From Curtobacterium sp. MCLR17_036 (GTDB taxonomy: Bacteria > Actinomycetota > Actinomycetes > Actinomycetales > Microbacteriaceae): 64,000 nucleotides of DNA. The stretch is from the NCBI RefSeq assembly GCF_003234445.2, contig NZ_CP126269.1, forward strand, positions 2,976,001-3,040,000, read 5' to 3'. The notes under the pieces were generated by a model that saw only the letters and a list, made by a program, of their open reading frames with translations, was not told the DNA's origin and did no database searches. Position numbers and translations under genes: made by a program. Shown here one piece after another: positions 54,573 through 64,000 of the stretch. Each line of letters starts with the position of its first letter. Position 1 is the stretch's first letter.

Positions 54573-55178
54573 TCAGTCCCAGGGACCATCCACGGTCCCG
54601 AGGTGCTCCCTGCCGAGTGGCGTGATCGGCAGGGCCGCGAGGCTCGCGATCCCCACTTGCAGGAGCGCCGCTCGCGAGGTCCCGACGCGCCCGATCGCCC
54701 CCATCCCCTCGATCACCGCGCAGAAGTAGGTGCCGAGCGCCTCCCCGTCGGCATCGGCCTCGACCTCGCCGGCCGCCTGCGCGTCGGCGATGCAGGCCGT
54801 GTAGCCCGCGCGGATGGTGTCGAAAGTCTCCGTGACGGTCGCCGCGACCTCTGGGTCACGGGCCGACAGCTCCAGCGCTGCGCGGAGCAGCAACGAGGGT
54901 GCCCCCTGCGCTGCACCGTGCTCCACGGCCACGGACGCCAACCGCGTCCGGATCCGTGCGATCGGGGACTCCGCACTCCGCAGGACCGCCTGCACGACCT
55001 CGACGGCCTCGGCGGTGTCACTGAGGAACGCGCGCATGAAGAGTTCCTTCTTGCCGCCGAACGTGTCGTAGAGGCTCTGCCGACCGAGTCCCGTCGCCGC
55101 GAGCAGGTCGTCGAGGGACGTGCCGTCGAACCCGGACTCCACCAACCCGGCGATCTTTGCCACGAACCAGCTCATCAT
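54573..55178 (-). CDS. TetR family regulator
   Basis: 201 aa from ATG 55178 (ATG 55175 follows). HTH GFDGTSLDDLLAATGLGRQSLYDTFGGKKELFMRAFL is complete, with YDTFGGKKEL as the tail motif. No target gene is adjacent: downstream lies the PRC fragment, upstream the AT-rich island. It is the last clearly host-style gene before the island. Confidence 0.87.
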   Translation of the reverse strand: MMSWFVAKIAGLVESGFDGTSLDDLLAATGLGRQSLYDTFGGKKELFMRAFLSDTAEAVEVVQAVLRSAESPIARIRTRLASVAVEHGAAQGAPSLLLRAALELSARDPEVAATVTETFDTIRAGYTACIADAQAAGEVEADADGEALGTYFCAVIEGMGAIGRVGTSRAALLQVGIASLAALPITPLGREHLGTVDGPWD

Positions 55179-55828
55179 GCCCGTGCTCGTCTCACACGAC
55201 AGCGCCGCACCCGGAATAGCTCCAGACCGATCGTCAGCCACTTCGTAACTTCTGGAGGCGCGCCGGCCGGTGCTTCGCCGACGGTGGTCAGCTCCGGACA
55301 ATCGATCACGTTCATCGAGGTCAGAACCTTGGTCCCAATCAGTGCACTGACGAACGCGCAGGGCTAAATCACTTCCCTGAGGCACCTACGGCACCGTGCA
55401 GGGTCATCCCGGCGTTGAACCGGAAACTTTGACCTCCCGTTGATGAAGACGCTGACCGTCAGCCGACGCCGGAACGGGAGCCAGCGACCGAGGTGCAGGG
55501 GAAGTCAAGATGAATGGGAAATCGGATCTCTAGGGCCGCGTTGAGCAGCCGACGAAGCCGCGCACGCACATATGGTCCGCCGGTCTCCCACCGCACCCAG
55601 AGCATAGCGAAGGATGAGCAACACGCTTGCCAACTTGGCACTTTGGAGTGGTAGTGGTGCCGCCCTTCCGAGCCGAGCCGGCGCAAGCGACGCCTGCGCG
55701 CCACAGTTCAGCCACCATCCGTGTAGCGAAGACCCGACGACCCAATCCAAGGCCGACCTCCGGATGGTTCCGCGGATCCCTCTCGCGGCGAGCATCCTCC
55801 TGCCGTAGCGCTCAGCCACCACTCCCGC
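55179..55828. other. noncoding left flank of the AT-rich island
   Basis: About 650 bp with no convincing gene on either strand; short overlapping frames have no family resemblance. Base composition falls from about 55310 onward. No tRNA, integrase, transposase or terminal repeat is visible. It may hold decayed sequence or the island's junction. Confidence 0.5.
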
Positions 55829-55834
55829 TAAAGT
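55829..55834 (+). promoter_or_regulatory. -10 of the island operon
   Basis: TAAAGT seven bases before GTG 55842, with no Shine-Dalgarno: a leaderless start. No good -35 is seen. Confidence 0.45.
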
Positions 55835-55841
55835 CGCGGAC

Positions 55842-56777
55842 GTGACGGACGCGATTTACTGGTGGACAGAGACCGCAGAGCTCCACGGGCCCTTCGACGC
55901 GGAAACTGCCATCGCATTGAGCGACCGCATGAGCGTGAAGTGGCGTCTGATCATCACCGAAGGCCCGGCGCGAAACGCTTCGCCAACTGCTGACAAAGAG
56001 CCCCCGTTGACGGAGCACCGGTCCGCGCTTGTGCCTGCGTTGCGGTCCGCGGACCCGAGCGCACTACTTACTATCCGCGAGTGGCGCAGCGACAATTTGC
56101 GTGTTCTCGAGGTTTCTCCCGCAGGAACTCAGGACAGCCCTGCCGGGTCCATACGCGGAATCAGCATGGAAGATCTCAAGGGATTGGTATTGCAAGCAGG
56201 GCCCGATGCTCCGGGGATTGTCGATGCGTTGTGGAACGAGGTCGAGCGTCAGAATGCCCTATTGTTTGCGGCTGAGGTTTCGCATATAAGCGAAGCTATC
56301 TTGAAGGACCCCGGCGCGGTCGATCAAATTGAGCGGACGCGCCACGTCAACGAACTGCAACGGTTGAGGGCGAGGTACGGACAACTGTTCCTCCACGCGA
56401 CCCGCGTGGAGGTTGGTGATCGCAGAAGCACGTCCACCCTGGCGGAATGGATACACATCCTCGACGGACTAGCCTCAACTGTCCTTATGCATCAAATTTC
56501 GATACTGAACGCGACTGAAGCAGAAACACGTAAGCGAGAAGCCGCGGCCGCGGGAAGGTCAGCTTCGCGAGACAGATTCCTAGCACTCTGGGCCACCTTA
56601 CTTCTTTTGCCAGGATTATGGTTCGGGTTTCTCGGAACCAATGTCCTCCCTCCTACGATATTCGGCATCTCCGTGCCAGGCAATAATGCGCTATTGATCA
56701 CCCTTATCGGCGGATTGGCCCTAGCTGCCATCGGAGGCGGGATCATTCTTACATATTTCCATAGGAGGAAATTTTGA
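55842..56777 (+). CDS. two-TM membrane protein with CorA-like C-terminus
   Basis: 311 aa, GTG start. Residues 1-115 are an unassigned soluble part; 120-242 are long amphipathic helices; then TM1 (about 246-264), a short loop with GTN (265-267) and TM2 (about 283-306), ending HRRKF. The order long helix, TM1, G-x-N loop, TM2, basic tail is that of CorA/ZntB channels, where the loop is GMN; here Met is Thr. The match is structural and by eye. AT-rich codons unlike neighbours. Its 3' end carries the AGGAGG for the next gene. Proposed: pore-forming or membrane-acting effector of a two-gene system (inference). Confidence 0.72.
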   Translation: MTDAIYWWTETAELHGPFDAETAIALSDRMSVKWRLIITEGPARNASPTADKEPPLTEHRSALVPALRSADPSALLTIREWRSDNLRVLEVSPAGTQDSPAGSIRGISMEDLKGLVLQAGPDAPGIVDALWNEVERQNALLFAAEVSHISEAILKDPGAVDQIERTRHVNELQRLRARYGQLFLHATRVEVGDRRSTSTLAEWIHILDGLASTVLMHQISILNATEAETRKREAAAAGRSASRDRFLALWATLLLLPGLWFGFLGTNVLPPTIFGISVPGNNALLITLIGGLALAAIGGGIILTYFHRRKF

Positions 56778-58873
56778 CTGAGCTGACGTATTCCGAGTTC
56801 CGAACCCGCTTGCCTCGCTCAGAGGCGCGACCGGCCTACTTAGGCGAACTCCTAGGCCCACGCCCAAGTCAGAGTCAATTTGTAGAACCTAATATTGAGA
56901 TTGTTCGCGAGTATGAAGATGCTCGAATCGCACTCATTTCTGCCCCCGCGGCAGTAGGTAAGAGCTTTCTTGCACGCCAATTAAGCTCAGACAACAATGC
57001 TCTATATTGGGATCTGGCGTCCTTCAGCCTCGGATCAAACTTTTTTGTTGGAACCGCTGTAGCGGCTTATCAGCCCGAGGGTTACCCAGCGTTCCTCCAG
57101 GAACTTCGCTCGGGCGAGCGCCTATTAGTCCTTGACGCCGCTGATGAAGCGTTAGTTCGTGCCGGGCGCGAGAATTATGTCGCTGCCATAACCAACCTGG
57201 CTGATATCACCTCGGAGTCCTCATCTCTGAGCGTGATAATCCTCGGTCGCAGTGACACGATTGACGACACCGCGGCCGTCCTTTCCGCTCATGGCGTCGC
57301 CACGAACATGTATTCGGTCTCCTACTTCACGGAAGAACAATCGTACGCGTTCGTCAAATATAAAGCGGAGCAGCTCGGGAACCCAGCCATCAAGGAATTC
57401 ACGCCGTTCATGAGGGGTTTCTTCCACGCGGTCGGCGAAGCGCTTGGCGCAACCTCCTTCGAGGGCGCCCGTGCCTTCCTCGGCTATGCGCCAGTACTAG
57501 ACGCGCTTGCCGCCTACTATGCTGACGAGATAAACCCAATTAAGTTCCTTGAGGCCGTGAAACGAGCGGGGGACCGACAGCACGTTTGGGAGCTCCTCCA
57601 TCGAATCGTGCAGGAGGTGCTGACGCGAGAGCAGGGTAAGTTTGCTCGAAATTTCAGCGGAGAAACGAGCGGGCGCAAATGGCAGTTTGGGTTCGATGCC
57701 TTCACTCCGGAGGCTCAGCTGACGTATCTCCTCGACACGAACCCGGTTCGGCAAGCAGTCGCTTTCTCCGAGGACGGAGAAAGCGACTGGTACGCGGAGC
57801 TAGAGGATCAGCTCGAACTACAGCTCAAGGAACACCCTTTCCTCAAGAGCGAGGTCGGCACAAGGGGGCCAAACCCGTTCAACAACTTTGCGAACGCTGC
57901 CTTCCGTGACTACGCGTTAGCACGCGTACTCGAGAACGAGGCTCTTCTGCCGCATGCTTTGCTTGAGGGTTACTGGCGGAGTCCGGAGCTCAACCCGACT
58001 CCCATCCTTGCAGGTCTCCTGTTTGCGGGGCTATTTGACTACAGCCGCGGCCTCCCTCCCGCCGCCTTCGGAATCATCCACGACTCGCACGCCGCTGAGA
58101 ACGAAGATGGCGGTTCCCCGTTCTTGATCTCGTCTGCTGACTTGGATGACGAAGGACGCTCATTGGGGATATCGATTTATCGGATTGAAGGACGCGCGAA
58201 GGACAGCAAGGCACTATGGGTGCGGTCGGACGAAAGGAGTCCGTCTCTGTATCGGCGCACGGCGCGCGCGATCATCGATCTTCAGGGGTCTCACCTCCGG
58301 GCTGGGGACGGCTTCGCTGATTTCCTGATTGGTCCCACAGTTTTTATTGCTTGCGACTCTTTCGATTCCTTAGTGTCCGACATCCGGGTGCGCGCAAACG
58401 GAACGGCGGGTGGCGTGACCCTTTTGGTCAATAACATCGGCGGCTCAACTAAGCGTCTGGACTGTATCCCCTCGGATTCTTTGCAGGTCAAGGGTAACCG
58501 CAATTCCATCCCGCACCCATGGTTCCGGTTTGCATCGAGCACCCCGGGAGCTGCCAGTTCGCAATCGGTGGAGAACGACCTGGCGATGGAAGTGCGCCGA
58601 GCAGTCATGTGGTTCACCAAACCGAGCATGTTCGGCGGGGGTTTGCGTTATCCCGTGGGCGCCGTCGACGCGCTCGTCGGGAAGCGGCGCGTCTCCCCTG
58701 AATTCATCGCTTACTTGAACGATCGACAGTTGCTCGAGCGGTCAGGAGATGAGTACGTCATGAGTCTTCCCGTGCAGACTGGGTCCATCGTTCGGAATGA
58801 CTTGGCGGATCCCGAGCTTCGCGCTTTCCTGCTCGATTACGGAAAATGGAAGTCCGGATTGACCACCAGTTGA
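56774..58873 (+). CDS. NACHT/STAND-like P-loop NTPase
   Basis: 699 aa, TTG start overlapping the previous stop (TTGA), with a perfect AGGAGG five bases upstream. Walker A-like APAAVGKS (Lys63, Ser64), Walker B LLVLDAADEA (Asp121 to Glu125, like the NACHT D-G-x-D-E), sensor strand VIILGRS and YFTEEQSYAFVKYKA, which parallels the NACHT L-T-E-E-Q segment. Helical region 210-330, then a beta-rich C-terminal part (about 430-690) that I cannot assign and may be the sensor. TTA Leu codons (residues 23, 70, 118, 127) and AT-rich bases mark foreign origin; 56881-56940 has only 24 G/C in 60. No TM segment. Likely a regulated switch partnered with the membrane protein. Confidence 0.75.
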   Translation: MTELTYSEFRTRLPRSEARPAYLGELLGPRPSQSQFVEPNIEIVREYEDARIALISAPAAVGKSFLARQLSSDNNALYWDLASFSLGSNFFVGTAVAAYQPEGYPAFLQELRSGERLLVLDAADEALVRAGRENYVAAITNLADITSESSSLSVIILGRSDTIDDTAAVLSAHGVATNMYSVSYFTEEQSYAFVKYKAEQLGNPAIKEFTPFMRGFFHAVGEALGATSFEGARAFLGYAPVLDALAAYYADEINPIKFLEAVKRAGDRQHVWELLHRIVQEVLTREQGKFARNFSGETSGRKWQFGFDAFTPEAQLTYLLDTNPVRQAVAFSEDGESDWYAELEDQLELQLKEHPFLKSEVGTRGPNPFNNFANAAFRDYALARVLENEALLPHALLEGYWRSPELNPTPILAGLLFAGLFDYSRGLPPAAFGIIHDSHAAENEDGGSPFLISSADLDDEGRSLGISIYRIEGRAKDSKALWVRSDERSPSLYRRTARAIIDLQGSHLRAGDGFADFLIGPTVFIACDSFDSLVSDIRVRANGTAGGVTLLVNNIGGSTKRLDCIPSDSLQVKGNRNSIPHPWFRFASSTPGAASSQSVENDLAMEVRRAVMWFTKPSMFGGGLRYPVGAVDALVGKRRVSPEFIAYLNDRQLLERSGDEYVMSLPVQTGSIVRNDLADPELRAFLLDYGKWKSGLTTS

Positions 58874-58914
58874 ATTTTTAGGTTCTCGGGCTCGATGATT
58901 CGTCAACGATAAAG

Positions 58915-58950
58915 GAGTGCCCCGCTGGCGAAACCAGTGGGGCACTCTTT
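58915..58950. terminator. bidirectional terminator between island and nrdF
   Basis: Arms GAGTGCCCCGCTGG (58915-58928) and CCAGTGGGGCACTC (58934-58947), loop CGAAA, one G-T pair, T-run after and A-run before. It can end both the NTPase transcript and the nrd operon. Confidence 0.88.
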
Positions 58951-58965
58951 CCTTATCAAGCAGAC

Positions 58966-62215
<3,250 letters not shown>

Positions 62216-62684
62216 AATGCATCCAATCCTGAGTTGACCGCCGACACGTCGTCAGGGGTCCCGAAGAGTTCGAATCGATAGAGAAGAGGGACGTTGCACT
62301 TCCGTGCGACGACGTCCCCTGCCAGGCCGTACGCCTCGCCGAAGTTCGTGTTGCCGCCGACGACCACGCCGCGGATGAGCGAGCGGTTGTGGGCGTCGTT
62401 GAGGAACTTGATGACCTGCTTCGGGACCGCGCCCTCGCCGTTGCCGCCACCGTAGGTGGGCAGGACCAGGACGTAGGGCTCGTCGACGTGCAGGAACGGT
62501 TCGCTCGGGTAGAGAGGGATCCGGTCCGCATCACGGCCGAGCTTCTCGACGAAGCGCGCGGTGTAGCCGGACACGCTCGAGAAGTAGACGAGGCGACTCA
62601 TGTGCACTCCCAGGTGGGGGATGCGGACAGCAGATCAGGGGGTCGGTGCTCCCGGCCGCGGACGGGCCGGGAGCACCGGGGCGA

Positions 62685-62918
62685 TCAGCCCAGTTCGGCG
62701 CTGAGCGTCGCGATCTTGTCGGGGCGGAAGCCCGACCAGTGGTCGTCGTCCGTGACGACGACGGGGGCCTGCATGTAGCCGAGGCTCTTGACGTGCTCGA
62801 GGGCGGCCTCGTCGGTGGAGACGTCGTGCACCTCGTACTGGATGCCCTTGTTGTCGAGCGCGCGGTACGTCGCGGTGCACTGGACGCAGGACGGCTTGGT
62901 GTACACGGTGACTGCCAT
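62685..62918 (-). CDS. nrdH: NrdH glutaredoxin-like redoxin
   Basis: 77 aa. Redox motif CVQC (residues 11-14) and the C-terminal WSGFRPDKI box are diagnostic of NrdH. Electron donor for NrdE, reduced by thioredoxin reductase. First gene of the operon, with a long regulatory upstream region. Confidence 0.96.
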   Translation of the reverse strand: MAVTVYTKPSCVQCTATYRALDNKGIQYEVHDVSTDEAALEHVKSLGYMQAPVVVTDDDHWSGFRPDKIATLSAELG

Positions 62919-63040
62919 GGTCTCCCCTGGTTTCTACTGGTCTTCGAAGGCGCTTCGCGCCGGTGGGCGCTGCGTGCTGTGAGGTGGTGCTGATGCCTGT
63001 TCGCAGACGTGTCCGGGAAGGGGCCGCTGCGATGGCTCCA

Positions 63041-63088
63041 CACTACATCTAGTGGCTGGCCGGGTGAACGACCACAAGAGGAAGTGTT
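63041..63088 (-). promoter_or_regulatory. pair of NrdR-box-like sites
   Basis: ACACTACATCTAGTGG (63041-63056) and CCACAAGAGGAAGTGT (63073-63088) each have the CACA/GTGT-type dyad of NrdR boxes and their centres are 32 bp apart, the three-helical-turn spacing usual for NrdR. They lie 120-170 bases before nrdH. NrdR represses nrd operons when (d)ATP is high. Confidence 0.75.
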
Positions 63089-63101
63089 ACAGCCGTGTAG
63101 T

Positions 63102-63222
63102 TCTCCACAACGCTCTCCACACGCTGTGGATTCCTGCGAGGCCCGTCGTTCCGCCAGTCTCCGCCCGACCACCGACACTTCCCCACACCCGTGGACAGCC
63201 TCGATCCACATGTGTGGAATCA
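63102..63222. promoter_or_regulatory. cluster of DnaA-box-like sequences
   Basis: TTCTCCACA (63102-63110), CTCTCCACA (63114-63122), TGTGGATT (63126-63133), TTCCCCACA (63180-63188), ATCCACA/TGTGGAAT back to back (63205-63221). All are one or two changes from TTATCCACA. Lies between nrdH and the divergent MFS gene. Confidence 0.5.
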
Positions 63223-63298
63223 GCGTGTCGGCGTGTCGCGGTGGCCCCCTCCCCAGGACGGGGGACAGCCCGTTCCGTCCGGTCCGTACACTCGTGTC

Positions 63299-64000
63299 GT
63301 GAGTACGTACGGCCCCCTCCTCAAGACCCCCGGCGTGGGTCGTGTCATCGCTGCACAGCTCACCGCGCGCTTCCCCTTCGGGATGCTGTCGCTGGCCTAC
63401 CTGCTGCACGTCGAGCACGTCTTCGGCTCCTACGGCGCCGCCGGCCTCGTGCTCGCCACGACGAGCATCGGGCAGGCGATCGCGGGTCCACTGACGAGCC
63501 GATGGATGGGCAGCTGGGGCATGCGCCCCGTCCTCGTCCTGACGAGCATCGTCGCGCTCGCGAGCATGGCCGTGATCGCCTTCTCCACCATGCCGCTCTG
63601 GGCCTACGTCGTGGTCGGGTTCCTCGGCGGCCTCGCCGTCCCGCCCGTGCAGCCCGCGGTGCGCACCATCTACCCGAAGATGGTGACCTCGTCGCAGCTC
63701 ACCCCGCTGTTCTCGCTCGACGCCAGCGCCCAGGAGCTCATCTGGGTCGCCGGCCCGGTCATCACCACCTTCGTCGCGACACAGGTCGGCACCGTGCAGG
63801 CGATCGTCGTCGCCATGGTCTTCCTGGTGATCGGCGGCGTGTGGTTCATCGCCTCCCCCGAGCTCGGCCGCGTGCGCATCCCCCGCTCGAAGCGCGCGTT
63901 CGGCGTCGTGCTCCGCCGCCCCTCGGTCGTGGTGGCGACCCTGACCGGTCTGCTGCTCATCGGCGCGTGCTCCGCGGTCGAGGCCAGCGTCACCAGCGTC
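63299..64000 (+). CDS. MFS transporter, partial (runs off the window)
   Basis: First 234 codons, no stop before the end. VIAAQLTARFPFGMLSLAYLLH begins TM1; the helices run to at least TM7. LTSRWMGSWGMRP is the loop 2-3 motif (G-x3-D-R-x-G-R-R type, degenerate). Members of this group are drug or sugar efflux proteins. GTG 63299 with TACACT six bases upstream, so leaderless. Divergent from nrdHIEF. Confidence 0.85.
   Translation, partial: MSTYGPLLKTPGVGRVIAAQLTARFPFGMLSLAYLLHVEHVFGSYGAAGLVLATTSIGQAIAGPLTSRWMGSWGMRPVLVLTSIVALASMAVIAFSTMPLWAYVVVGFLGGLAVPPVQPAVRTIYPKMVTSSQLTPLFSLDASAQELIWVAGPVITTFVATQVGTVQAIVVAMVFLVIGGVWFIASPELGRVRIPRSKRAFGVVLRRPSVVVATLTGLLLIGACSAVEASVTSV

Noticed and set aside
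55179..55841. Possible tRNA, integrase or insertion-sequence remnant at the island edge
   Set aside because: No cloverleaf, no recombinase motifs and no matching terminal repeats could be found by eye.

Overview
The window is very GC-rich with strong G/C third-codon bias, frequent GTG/TTG starts, ATGA/GTGA/TTGA gene overlaps, sugar ABC importers without their own ATPase gene, and many genes whose -10 hexamer lies 6-7 bases before the start codon (leaderless mRNAs). With a class Ib nrdHIEF cluster this points to an actinobacterium of the family Microbacteriaceae; Curtobacterium is my best guess, but that is inference from style and gene content. I see no rRNA, tRNA, transposase, phage gene or CRISPR array.

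Layout. 0.2-2.2 kb: a NatA/NatB-type ABC exporter ending at a strong hairpin. 2.3-6.8 kb: a YeiH-family exporter, two tandem paralogous membrane proteins, a lipoprotein, an alpha/beta hydrolase and a small unknown protein. 6.9-11.3 kb: a coupled three-gene operon (ketoacyl synthase III, metallo-beta-lactamase fold hydrolase, 3-beta-HSD/OleD-like dehydrogenase) and a GT4 glycosyltransferase. 11.4-17.7 kb: a 5-oxoproline block, with pxpABC on one strand, DUF969-DUF979-DUF2891 on the other and a GntR regulator; two copies of the operator-like palindrome ATTGTTCAACAA tie them together. 17.8-30.2 kb: an alpha-mannan utilisation regulon (GH76, ROK kinase, ManA-like isomerase, LacI regulator, sugar importer, GH38 alpha-mannosidase), with a LacI-type operator before each of three transcription units. 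30.4-43.8 kb: GH64 beta-1,3-glucanase, GH10 xylanase and a GH20-like hexosaminidase among small regulators and enzymes. The set fits a bacterium feeding on fungal and plant cell-wall polymers.

43.8-46.9 kb: a LysR regulator divergent from mesX-mesD (DUF1852 plus a MetE-like core methionine synthase). 47-48.9 kb: small membrane proteins and a PRC-barrel protein. 49-54.3 kb: a second sugar importer with a class V aminotransferase and a divergent GntR regulator; this cassette is bracketed by the PRC-barrel gene and a diverged copy of that gene's 3' end. 55.3-58.9 kb: a markedly AT-richer island with two overlapping genes, a two-TM protein with a CorA-like C-terminus and a NACHT/STAND-like P-loop NTPase. 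This pair is the best candidate for an undescribed (probably defence) system. 58.9-63 kb: nrdF, nrdE, nrdI and nrdH behind a pair of NrdR-box-like sites and a cluster of DnaA-box-like sites. The window ends inside an MFS transporter gene.

Several families of intergenic repeats recur: a CGGACGGGAGGC hairpin, a GTTCCGCGCG/CGCGCGGAAC element, and in-frame hexanucleotide repeats inside genes.
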